Position numbers and translations under genes: made by a program
The notes under the pieces: generated by a model
Seen by the model: the letters and a program-made list of their open reading frames with translations, nothing else
What the model was told of the DNA's origin: nothing
Database searches by the model: none
Assembly: GCA_000507305.1 (NCBI GenBank)
Contig: DF241692.1
Coordinates: 1,532-65,531, forward strand
Reading direction: 5' to 3'
Length of the DNA: 64,000 nt
From: Breviolum minutum Mf 1.05b.01
Taxonomy: Eukaryota > Sar > Dinophyceae > Suessiales > Symbiodiniaceae
Shown: positions 11,670 through 23,027 of the stretch, in pieces
Layout of the letters: every line of letters starts with the position of its first letter
Numbering within the stretch: the first letter of the stretch is position 1

Positions 11670-14600
11670 GGAACAAGAAGTCACTTCCCAACAAGTGGGA
11701 AGCCACTGGCAACCTCACCGCTCCTGGCCCGGGGAGTCATGGCAGCAATACTCTTTGCATCTGCCACCTTCCATTGTCTCTTCAGGAACTTTCTCGAAAG
11801 ATCTTGGCCCTCAACCCAAAGCACCATCTCTGGCCGGACGTCCTCCTCAACTCAGGGCTCAACCCCGTCCCGCTCCTTTCCTCAAAATCCATCTTGTTCA
11901 AGATGCCTTCTCCTTCACCGTGAAGTCACCTTCAAGTTGAGGTGGAAGCCAAGACCAAAAGGGCCTCACGCCAGATGGTGCCCAGGAGAGGGTCTCCCTT
12001 CTTTCATGTTTCATTGAATACTTTGATACATTTAATTTACTTCAAATAATTCACTAGTTAATGTATCAATGTTTTTTCCTAACCTATTTTTCTATGAGCA
12101 GCCTTCGGGGTTGGTTGAATTGCTCCAAAGAATTATGTGACTAATTTATTGAGGTGAAACATGTTAATGGGTGGCGATTAACTATGTGCGGAGCCGGCCA
12201 CACTCCGCCAACTGTGAGCCGAAACTCTACCACGGCAAATAAACGTTGATGCATACCCCTCAATTTGTGATAGAACATAGCCCCAAAAACGGTCATATAG
12301 TTTGATATACGTAGAGTATAGAATAGGTAGAGCTGTGATTTTTGCAATTGTAGATATCATCAGAGTATATCTGGGTTTTCATATTTGGCTTTGACAAGTG
12401 GAGCATCTTCGAATCCATTTCGGAAATAGATTCACTCTCTCGATTCATAGATTCAGCTGATGACGTTGGATGGGATCGCCACAGGTGGCCTGTCACTCTT
12501 GGGCAGTTTCATTTCGGGGGCGGGGGACACTTGGACATGGATGAATGGATAGGATTCACAAACTGCTATGCTGGCTGCTTGCCCAGGCCTATGTTCTGCC
12601 GTTTTCACTTCGCGATACGAAAGTGGCAATGGAAGCAGTGGAATGTCATGAAGACCTCATGGAAGCCAAGTTTCAAGCTTGCCATCCAACATCCAATACA
12701 AGAATTGCAATTCAAAATCAAGAGTTCAGCACTAACAGTACTTCATGACACTTCATGATCATGATTCTTCATGCATCTAGTCAACATTGCCTGGAAGACC
12801 TGCAAAAAACCTGAAAGTTTCTACTAATTCCAGTTCTTTTTCCATTTGTCCCCACGTCAGCACCTTCCACCGTAGGTTGAGGTGAGCTTGAGGCACCGGA
12901 GTGTGTCCTGGAGAGATGGGGCTCCACGTACAAAGGTTCTATGGGATGATGTGATTTGGATTCAAGAAATTTTGTTTCACAATAAGATTGCTTTTTTGGG
13001 GGTAAGTGCTGTCGTGAAGATTCATTGAGGGACCGACACTATCAAACAAATGATTATTTGACAAGGGGGATAGGATACATATATAATGATATTGAATGAG
13101 AAAACCAGCGACCGTGAAATCATAATTTTCAAGATTTCATGCGTTCTCGTCATCTTCACCTTGGAGAAAACACCATGAAAGCTCCATTCAATGCAGCCAG
13201 ATGACTCTCTGGTTGGGCTTGGCAATCGCGCACTGTAGCACCCATGACTTCCATCTGGGAATGGCATGTCATCCTGGTCAAACAAACAGGCTCCATGTCT
13301 CCATGTCACATGTCGATATCAACGGCCAAACACACATAGGGGCCCCAACCGGTGGTTTACTACTGTTGTTTCGCAAAATGTGATTTATGATCCATCAAAA
13401 TCTAATTCAAAATACTATCAAATCAAGTCTTTTTCGCATGTTCTTTATCTGCAACACAGAATCCAACGGTTTCCTAGAGCTGCGGATCCTCTCTTGATCT
13501 TATCATTCACTTCACTTTGTATCTTCTATCAAAGTATCAATCATCTTCACAAACAATGAATGTGCCACAAACCAGAATTTGATCATTACATATAGAGGAA
13601 TCGGACTTGATGTTTGACAGTAGACGTTCTCAAACTAGTATGAACACTCCCACCCCAAAGGAAAATTCACGAAGCTGAATCCAGCTGATGACTGGAACTT
13701 TCTGCATTGTTCTAGTGTAAAGTCGTGATTTCCACTTTTAACAAGATTCAAAAGCCATGCAAAGCCAGGCATTGCATGTTGAAACACATGAAAAACATCT
13801 TCCCACTCTGAACGCCTCCGGCGTGGAGCCGGGTGATAACACGGTCACCTTCGGCCGCGCGTCCCGCGCGTCCCGTGCATCCCGCGCGTCCCGTGCATCG
13901 CGCCGAAGGCCTTGGGATGGTAGTGATGCTGATGATGAAGATTCATGATATCCTTCAAAACTCTCACTCTTCGTCAGCATTCTTTACAAAACATCTACTC
14001 CCTTTGTCTCCTTGGCCACTTTCTGCTGGTGGGAAGAAGTTGTCTTGAGGTTCACAATTCACGCTTTTTATTGATCTCTAAGTAATGCCTTCCATCAAAA
14101 TTGAGAATCCATTTTTGGTGTCCTGCTTAAATTCACCATGAACTTCATCAAAAAGATCCCTTTTTTCCGGTCAAAAAGGCTGCAACCTATAGACTCACCA
14201 CCATCGACATCGATGGGCTTTGGAGGACCTTGTTATGCGGGGCTGTCGCATCCAAGAAGATCAAAAAACTCCGAGTGCTCAAACTGCCAGGTGCCAGGCT
14301 CACGCGCTGTGGCACACGAGCCTATGAAGGGGATGATGATTGGATGAAAACATTTTGGGGAAGTTCCATATTCGCAAGTTACGCCTCGGTTTTTTTTCTA
14401 GGCTCATGTTCCAACAACAAATGGATCGGTTTTTTTTTGCATTTCTTGAAAAAAAAATTGGAGTCTGGAACATTCTGCTGTGAATTTGTTGATCACATCT
14501 TTTTTATTCGAGATATTATTCAGACTTCAACAACAGCTCCACACACTTTTCCTGGAAGATGCTATGATCCTGTATGCAACTCTAAAATCACCTTCCTCAG

Positions 14601-15562
14601 TGGACAAACCTCTGGGTTTAACTAACCACCGACGAATGCGTCCTGCAAAGCCAATTATCATCAGTTCCTCTGAGGTGGTAACAGGCCGCGGATGTTGAAA
14701 TTTGGGAACACTTCTGGGAGCAGCCACCTGGCGGTTTTCTGAGGAACAAATATACATGTGGAGCAAAATCATCTTAGGATTGGTTGATCGATTGAGAATA
14801 TACAAGAAACCATAACAAACCAATCTCAAAAGTCGAGCTCTTCAACTTCAACCCATCAACAATTGAAACCCCATCTGCAGGGAATGCCTGAGTGACACGG
14901 CCATCGGTGGATGAAGTGGGTGGAGCACATTGTCTGGCCTTGGGTCGTCTACCGGTCTAAGCACCAAGGTGGTAAATCTGCAAGTCAGGCCATTCCACTT
15001 GTCAGATACCAGGTGCTCCGACCTGTCCGACCTGTACACCCCCGAAAACTAACATGTCCCCTTTTTAAAGGGACTATATATTTCAATAGGATTCCTACAT
15101 CGACTCCAACCATTGAAAATCTCAGGGGGACATTCAGTTTCGTTTTCCAGGGAGTTAAAATGATGTTCAAACACAAATCCATGGCAGCCATGGCATTCTC
15201 TGAGTCTTCCCGCACCTGTTTGGTTGCTGACTGCCAGGCACGCTGTGGAGAAGTCACACGAGGACGTGGTGGAGAGGAAGTTGGCGCCACACGACTTGGG
15301 AGTCGAGTGAATCACTGTGACAACACGAATCGCACAATCAGGGGGGTAACCTGAAACAATATACTTACTTATAGGACAACACACAAAACCTGACCAAATT
15401 TACAGTATGCCAAAAATTGATTTTATTGGTTTTGTATTTGTCGTGATGTTGATAGTGTCAAATGAATGGGTGCCAAATCTGATTCAAATGCCGATGGTCT
15501 CTTCAATCTTTCTTTGAAGCTCTGCGGTCTTCTGAAAAAAAATCCTTTTTCACCACCATGTT
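11670..15562. other. No supported gene
   Basis: Frames up to about 147 codons exist on both strands but show no domain or splice-consistent partner. The 13738-13980 frame is largely the 18-bp GC-rich repeat. I see no RNA gene. Confidence 0.45.
13853..13905. repeat. GC-rich short tandem repeat with inverted flanks
   Basis: Units alternating GCGCGTCCC and GTGCATCCC. The array is bounded by CTTCGGCCGCG on the left and CGCGCCGAAGG on the right, which are near-complementary and could pair. It reads as Arg-Ala-Ser repeats on one strand and Arg-Asp-Ala on the other. Confidence 0.8.
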
Positions 15563-16596
15563 TCAACTTTTTATTTCATGCTGTGAAATTTGAGCTTCCA
15601 ACCGAGGAGAAGGTGACTTGGTTCTCAGTGACGTTACAGGCTTCTGGCTTCCTTGACTTGCAGCAGTTCTTGCAACCCCAGGTCCACGGTCGCCACGGAG
15701 ACCTCCAGGGAGACCTGCAGGTCTACCATGACGTAGCGGTGTTTCCCGGATCTCTGCAAGACTGCCGTGAACAACGGGCTGTTGGAGCATCTGATTTTCA
15801 CGCTCCAACTGCAAGCGACGCTCCTCGCTGATCCGTAGCTGTTCTTCCAGCTGTCGTCTCAACATTTCGAGTTGCCGGTTCTCCTCCACCAGCTGTTCAT
15901 TGGCATCTTTTTCATTGGCTTGCTGCGCAGACAACTCTGATTCGGGCTCCAAACAAGCCTGTTCGCATTGCTGTGCTTCATCATGCAGTACAACCTTCAG
16001 CTGCTGCCGAAGATTCATTTGATGTTGAAGTTCTTTTTCTTCATGCTCCAGCAACTCGAGTTGCTCCTTGTAATGTTTTGCCAAGTTCTTCCGATGTTGC
16101 ACTGCACCTCCATGGCTAGTTCTCCAATCAGGAGCACTTTCCATTTCTCCATCATTCTCTTTCACTTCTCGATGGCCATTCTTTGCGACCCTTGAGTGCC
16201 CCTCTCTTTCACCAGACGCCACAGGCGGTGTCTCGTGGTTTGCCGGTCTTTTCAAATGATCCGTCGGCGGCATCCTTCCTACAGCATGAGGCTTTCTTCG
16301 TTTCTGTGGCTCCTCACTTCGTTGCTTCTGCATCTCCAGCATGGAAATGACACGGCTCTGAAGGCGAAAGAGTTTCTCATCCAATGGCTCATCAGAAAGT
16401 TCAACATGTCTTTTGGGAGAAGATACAGGTGAACCTTGTGCCTCACACTGTGAGCCTGAACCGGGACTTTCGTTCCCCTCTTCTTCAATACAACTCAAGG
16501 AATGCACGAAATCCGGAGATGCCACGGCGACCAACTCCATCTCAGCCATCTCTTCAATAACTCGCTCCGACTCCTGCATAGCATCACTGGGAGTCG
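15563..16596 (-). CDS. Coiled-coil protein (large exon)
   Basis: A single open frame from an ATG at 16579 (338 residues). The frame stays open upstream to CTGACAG|G at about 16596 (ATPSDA before the Met), so this may be an internal or second exon. Residues about 165-290 are strongly coiled-coil: long runs of Glu, Gln, Leu, Lys and Arg with heptad spacing, such as LELLEHEEKELQHQ and EEQLRISEERRLQLE. The first 160 residues are acidic, Ser/Pro-rich and probably disordered. The C-terminus is basic (SLRTKSPSPR). No catalytic domain is visible. Structural or scaffold roles are typical for such proteins, but the sequence does not specify one. Confidence 0.65.
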
Positions 16597-17283
16597 CCTG
16601 TCAGCTTCAAGTGCTTCACAGATGAGTTCACAACAGTTGCAATCAAGATGTTTCTACAACATCCAAATTATCATTTGACCGCCAAAGCGATCCGGCTGTA
16701 ACAGCTGGGCTCTTGGCTCTTTTGGCAAAAGGACTTAGACAGAGCGGATTTGGGGTGTTGAACCTGGACCCTACCCTCCAGCAACTTTGAGATGCCAGCG
16801 TCGTTCGTGACTTCAGTCGTGCTCCTGGGTTCAAAAGGGATTCAGAGTGTCATTCCTTTCGCAAGCAGAAAATCGTGCATGTAGTGCTGGCGGATATTTG
16901 TTTCCAAGGATGAGTGGTACTACCACCAAATTATCTACATACGCAAATTATAAATACATGTCGTGTTTGCCCAACTTAACCAAAGTCCACAGGAGCCCTG
17001 AATGGAAAATGCAAAGAAGCATTTTCGTCAAGCAAAGCCAAGACATTTTTCCACGATTCCGTGCAACGGTGGTATCGCGCAGGAGGTGTGACACCATAGT
17101 ATTATGGTTTCAAACCCTTGTTGGGATTGACCATGCTATGCTCAGCTGGACTTTAACCTTCCAAAACTGTCTCATCAATGTCATTGGATATCATAGATAC
17201 CTCTGAAATCACCATTTTTTTCCAGTGTCAGAATTTCACCCAGCTGCCATGGGGGCTTTTAGACCTATGTTCCTATTCTCTAA

Positions 17284-17701
17284 TCATTCTGGGCATGGAG
17301 CAAGCTCTTTCTGAGCAGCATCTGCCCACTTCTTCATCTTGTCCCACATATCCTCCCATGGTCGGCATCGCGGCAGGAAATACCAAAACTTTCGATGCTC
17401 CATTTGATGTTTTCAAAAAAAATCCCCTGCCTTGTGCAAGAAGCTGGTATTCAAGTAAACATAAGTCAATGAATTGAGTTTTAAAAAATAGTCCTGTGGC
17501 TTGGTTTTTGCATCATCATACTCAACTGTCACGGTCTTACCATCGATGTCACAAGAGATGCTCCTGAGATAGCTGGAGGAATAAGGCGTAATTGGCCGTG
17601 ATCTTTATGATGCTTGGTGGTGTTTCTTTTTGTTAAAAACGGCAGGGATTTACATCAAGTGATGTGAGAGATCGACTATCTGAGTATCGCATTATGGCAT
17701 G

Positions 17702-17743
<42 letters not shown>

Positions 17744-18950
17744 GAAAAATGAATATCGTCGCCATATTGGTTTTATGTTTGGACTCGTATGTAGGCGTGC
17801 CAAGACATCTCAAGTCACGTCATGCAACTCCCAACGTGTCGCAGGACGAGACTCGAAACTCCATCAACCTGACACGGAGTGGGTCCAAACATTCGGAGGT
17901 CCCCTGTGGCTGACAAGATCCTCAATATGAAACTAGATTGCAATGGCATGTATACATTGTATATGCATACATATACACACTACTTGGATATAAATATATA
18001 TATATATACATATACATTTACAGAAATTGTATACTTGTGTGGGAACTTCTATTCAAACCTGCACAGGTTGGATTGTTGGATGACCCCCTCACTAGTGCCT
18101 TACTTGGAGAGGGCTTAGAGCGTGGTTTCCCATGTTCCATGGCCGCTTGAGGCCTTCTTCAGAATTCGCTCAATCGCCCCAGAACACCCGGAGCACGTCA
18201 TTCCCACACCTGGCACCACAAAATACTGGCAGGTGTAATGCCATCAAACTCAACCTGTCCAAAGGCCACCTTCAAATTTCACTGTTTTCGCCATGTCGGT
18301 GCAACCTGCGAAAGCTGGGATCAAATGCGGTGCACAAATCGCATCAAGTCTCATCAGGGCACCTGATGGCTGGGCACCCAAGTGGAGTTTGAGCCCTAAA
18401 GCTGAAGCAAACATTACCATTTCCATCCACTTCTTCGAGCGAATAAACACACTAAAGTCACTAGATATTGAAAGTGCACAAAGCTTCTGGCACACATTGG
18501 CACACAACTAGGTCAAAGTACTTTTCATAAGACCATGCAAACCTCCTGCCATTACGTACACAAGCGGCTTGTTGACCTGTCCTGAAACTGGTCTTTGCAC
18601 ATCCACGCGAACGGACATCTATAGGTCCTTACAAAGGCAATACAGAAACTGAAACGAGAAACACTGGCATTGAACCTGGCCGAAGTGTCTCCCGCGGAAA
18701 ATCATTTGATATACATTTGATATACAAAGCCCTTACCCTCAAAACGGAAAGGACGGGAATCAAAGAAACAAAAGGGAAACAACGTGTTTTGTCACCTTCG
18801 CCCATAAATATCAAGCTCTTCTTGTGTTTTGTGTAGCTCCTCAATGCCGCGCCATGCAGAATCCCCCCCTCCTGTAAACTGTACCAGAAATTCTTCAGCG
18901 ATTTGTCTGTTCATTATGTTTCCTTTATGCACAATGTCCATGTTTGAAAC
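17284..18950 (-). CDS. Unknown small protein with VTVEY motif, 3' exons
   Basis: Three exons join in phase: 18950-18796 (after ACACAG|G, reading VSNMDIVHKG..EELDIYGR, donor GTGACA), 17563-17494 (after TCTCAG|G, reading SISCDIDGKTVTVEYDD, donor GACTAT) and 17352-17284 (after GGGAG|G, reading DMWDKMKKWADAAQK, then TGA). They give about 97 residues. The segment D-I-x-G-x-x-VTVEY-acidic-x-x-x-K-T closely matches the exon at 24673-24566, which is also followed by an acidic/aromatic exon, so the two look paralogous. The short beta-rich VTVEY segment could be a Tudor/SH3-like barrel, but that is a guess. A possible upstream exon begins at 19448 (VFAREAAGAKERL). The function is unknown. Confidence 0.55.
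17702..17743. repeat. (CAT)n microsatellite
   Basis: About 14 CAT units. It gives a spurious poly-His frame on the plus strand. Confidence 0.95.
17994..18010. repeat. (AT)n microsatellite
   Basis: A short AT run inside the intron between 18796 and 17563. Confidence 0.9.
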
Positions 18951-19530
18951 CTGTGTGGCTTCTGTCACAAAGTGACAAAAACGTCCAAAGGATCATCTGA
19001 ATATTGCACATGGAACGACAGTGTGTAAAGAATTGTAAAGATCTATAAAAACATAACTGAAGAGCTCGGGGTTTCCAGATAGGTGCCGTGCATATGCAGC
19101 TTATGTCTTTGGGTTTTCTTCAATTATCCGCAACGGTCATTTCAAATATTCCTACCCTGTTTTTAAGCATTGATCGGTTGAACTTGTTCATGGGCTGCTT
19201 GGATCAACAAGCCGACTGCTGTGGCTTCCTAGCACATGTCCCTTCCCATCCATGTTGAAGCTTAAAGCTGCAAAAGGCCAGGAAGAAGTTGTACAGTTTT
19301 ACAATAAACATCAATGGTGGACCCAAACCAAACTCATGATGACTCAACGATTCCAACTTTTCCACCACGATTTTGCCCGCACGCAGCGGGTGGCTGGTGG
19401 CAGAACTCGCAGCCGTTCCTTCGCACCGGCAGCCTCTCGGGCGAAAACCTTCAGGTGTTTCCTTGGATGGCCTGAAGTCAGATCGATATGGGTGGACTGA
19501 ATCTGGTGAAAATCAGTTGATCAGGTGCAC

Positions 19531-19642
19531 TATATGGGTGTTTCCAAAAATAGGGGTACCCCAAAATGGATTGTTTATAATGGAAAACCCTATTAAAATG
19601 GATGATTTGGGGGGTACCATTATTTTTGGAAACACCCATATA
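19531..19642. mobile_element. MITE with perfect 22-bp terminal inverted repeats, copy 1
   Basis: Both ends (19531-19552 and 19621-19642) are exact inverted complements, starting TATATGGGTGTTTCC. The core contains GGGGTACCCC and TATAATGGAAAACCC. A second copy lies at 21356-21466 in the same orientation and a diverged relative at 25614-25728. It carries no coding capacity. The Lys/Asn/His-rich frames across it are translated repeat, a pattern common among spurious predicted proteins in Symbiodiniaceae. The outermost TA may be a target duplication. Confidence 0.9.
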
Positions 19643-19926
19643 ATGTCTCTGTATATCTCTGTGAAATATCGCTATGTTGTATTGAGTGACTAGGTGACTG
19701 AGACATGCCACCCTCGGAAAAAAGGCGCCTCGGAGGGTCGCCATCCACAAAGACGAATAGCCAAGTCTTCGTATTCTTTGCGTTCCTGCTGCAAAAAAAA
19801 CTACGTGATCAAAATGAGATCAAAATGAGATTATATAGACTTAAAGATAGAAATGTATTCTATTGATGATCAAATGTCCCTTCCTGGATGCATGTCCAAC
19901 CAAAGACAACAATGCCAAAGGCAAAG

Positions 19927-20420
19927 CTAGAGAAGCAACAAACAGGCCTGCTGGCCGACTGAAGGCTGAATGCGACTTCTGGCTTCTGTCAAAAGATCCA
20001 TGGTCACCTCCAGGCTTCTTCCATGAAAGCTGCTGATGTACGATCAACACATATGTATAAGTGCGAGTATGAAGTTATACCATTCATCCTAGTTATATGT
20101 GTAACCCAATATTCAATATAGATACAATGATACAATAAATTGTGCGGCACGAATAACACAAGGTCATACCTTGCTGCAGTTTGGCTACAAAAATAACATG
20201 AACCCTTAGGACCTCTCAACAAACCCTGGGCAAACCTGGACACCTGCAGCTGCTGCCAGGGAATGATCCTGACGCTATGGAGACTCGACGGAGAAGGCAT
20301 TGCGCTCAACTGAACTCACAACTGCAAGCAGCAAGCAGTCCTGCTGGCCCTCATTGGCTTTGGTGTCAGGACTGTCGGGGGCCCAAATGATTGAATTTTG
20401 TGAGTTTGCAAGGTTTCAAA

Positions 20421-20488
<68 letters not shown>

Positions 20489-20490
20489 GG

Positions 20491-20551
<61 letters not shown>

Positions 20552-22957
20552 CCTAAGAGACCAGAATCTGACTTGGATCCTGGCTTGCAACATCTTAAAG
20601 TCCTTCCAGTCAACAAAAAAATCTGATTCACCCCCACCTGGCAGCTTTACGAATGGCCAACATGGCAGCCTTGCGTTTCCGCAAGGTCTTCAACACCAAA
20701 CAAAAACACTTCCCCTGCCACGAACATCGGCCGCTATATTTGTTTGGTGCCTCTCTGGCCAAAGAGGCCAAATCTGCACCGCTAAAGCCCTCTGCATCAT
20801 TAGCAAAGGTAGACAAATCCTCAGGATTCCAAACTCTAAAACTGGAAGTCGTTTCCTATCGTTTTCCTGAGGGCAAAACCACGTCCAGTGCCAATGGTAA
20901 CCTCAAAAGCTCTGTTGTAAGATGTCGCTGGGAAAGGCATTTGAGCTGTGTGTGTTTTTTCGGATTGTAAAGCCCAAATTTTGGGAGAAGTATATAAGCA
21001 TCACTGGAGGAGCTGACTTTCGCATATGCGTCCGCAATATCTCCAAACGACCAACCTCATTATGGCAGGTGCAAATGTTGCGAGCAATTGGCCCAGCATA
21101 AACAGCCGATAAGCAGCTTGCTGCAACGTGCAGAAATATATATATATATATATATGTTTTGTAACTTACATCTTAGTTTCACCAAAGTCAAGTTCTGCCT
21201 TGTGAAGCCACCAACTTTGGTGTTTTGTTTCCACAAAAAAAATCCCCAAATCTCCAGCTCTCTGGGTATCCCATCGGATGAAGGCAATGGCACATACAAC
21301 AAGCGATCCAATCGGCCTGGCAGGGATGAAATGACATGATCCACCGTTCCACCCCTATATGGGTGTTTCCAAAAATAGGGATACCCCAAAATGGATGGTT
21401 TATAATGGAAAACCCTATTAAAATGGATGATTTGGGGGTACCACTATTTTCGGAAACATCCATATAATGTGGAAAACTTTGAACACTCAAATTGGTGATC
21501 AGTTTGATTGGTTTAATTGGAATTGATTTGATTGATCTAAATCTATATAGTAATTGGTAGAAGTGTTTTGTTGTCCCTTTTCGTTTTGTGGACATCTTCA
21601 AGTGCCGAAAGGGTTTTGAGGCCCAAATGTTGAATCAGGTCCGGAAACCGCACCAGGTCGCAGCATAGCTGGATCCACAATGTCTGGGCGATTGGTTGCT
21701 GCAATGACAAAGACCTGACACATGGACCCTAAGCAAATTGCAGCAAACTGACCTGGCGGTTTTCATTCCAAAACTGCCATGGAAATGCCTTTAACCCCGC
21801 AACATAAAGAAAATATCAAGTCTACAATGATGGAGGGATCAAGCTGTTTAAAACCCCCCACCCGACCTGCGAACGGGATTGCACGCCATCCATTTCCGTC
21901 AACATCTGGTTCACGACCTTCGAAGCTTCGGTATTTTGGTACCAATCTCGACTCACGACGGTATGTGCATGGATTTGGTTCCGTCTCCACACGGTTTTCT
22001 AAGTTCAAAACACGTTCAGAGGAGCCATTGCCTTCTGATGACCTGCAGCGGAACAAAGGCAGTTATCATGGTCCAACGCCGGAGTTGTCGCTGAAATTGT
22101 ACTTGTGAGAAGCACCACCTCCCATCCTCAACTCATGCACGCATCCCGTCCTCTTTGGAACAAGGGCATCAAGTTCATCGAAGAATATGACACCTTAGGG
22201 GCAACTCAGATCGATTTCCTGACTTCTATAGGACTATGCCCTCCGATCCCTTCCCTTCCCATCCATGAATCGCGAATTTATGACACAAAAAGAGCAATGC
22301 CTTTATACAATTCAATTTGTTCATTTTGGAGGAAAGAGTCCCCTATGCCGCAAGTACAGTGTTTGGCAAAGGTTCCAGCACTTGTTCTATAATTCAACAG
22401 CACCCCGCCGTTTTTTTTCTTATCATTTTCAGTGCGAATTTCCACGCCAATTCGAAAATTTGGAGGTGATGGTTTTTCATGTTTTTTTCCTATGATATCG
22501 GCACCATTGTTCAATTTGTGCTGAGACACAGGGAGCAGAGCTTCGAGCACGTTGAAACACTAGGCGGACTGCACGCTCTGACCTTGACCAAAAAACTTCA
22601 CTCTTGTGAAAAGTGGTAGTGCTGGCTGGCTTCTAGACTTGCAAGCCATTATGCTTGCACGATGTCAAGATTTTTTCCTCCAACCGCATCCACAGTCAGC
22701 AGATGTCAGCAGGAATGCCCACCCGACAGACTCCCAAAAAATGGGTAAACTCCTTGGGACCAGGCTCACCAACGTACTTGTTCAGGAGCTCGGGCCCCTT
22801 CACAGCGATGAAGTTGGCACCACTCTGATTGGCAGTGGCCTGTCAATGCAACGGCATGTTGAAGTGAAATGATTTCCAGCCAACAGCAGCAGCAGTTACA
22901 ACCACAAACACAAACACAAACACAACCACAAACACAACCACAACCACAACCACAACC

Positions 22958-23027
<70 letters not shown>

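Noticed and set aside
18250-18507. 85-codon minus frame as an exon of the 17-19 kb gene
   Set aside because: Its phase does not fit, while exons 18950-18796 and 17563-17494 join perfectly without it.
19478-19750. 90-codon frame with a Lys/Asn-rich motif, and a similar one at 21188-21601
   Set aside because: Translated MITE sequence; widespread as spurious protein predictions in Symbiodiniaceae.
20300-20870. Poly-Asp, poly-Met and poly-Ser frames
   Set aside because: Translations of the (ATG)n microsatellite in the last NVL intron.
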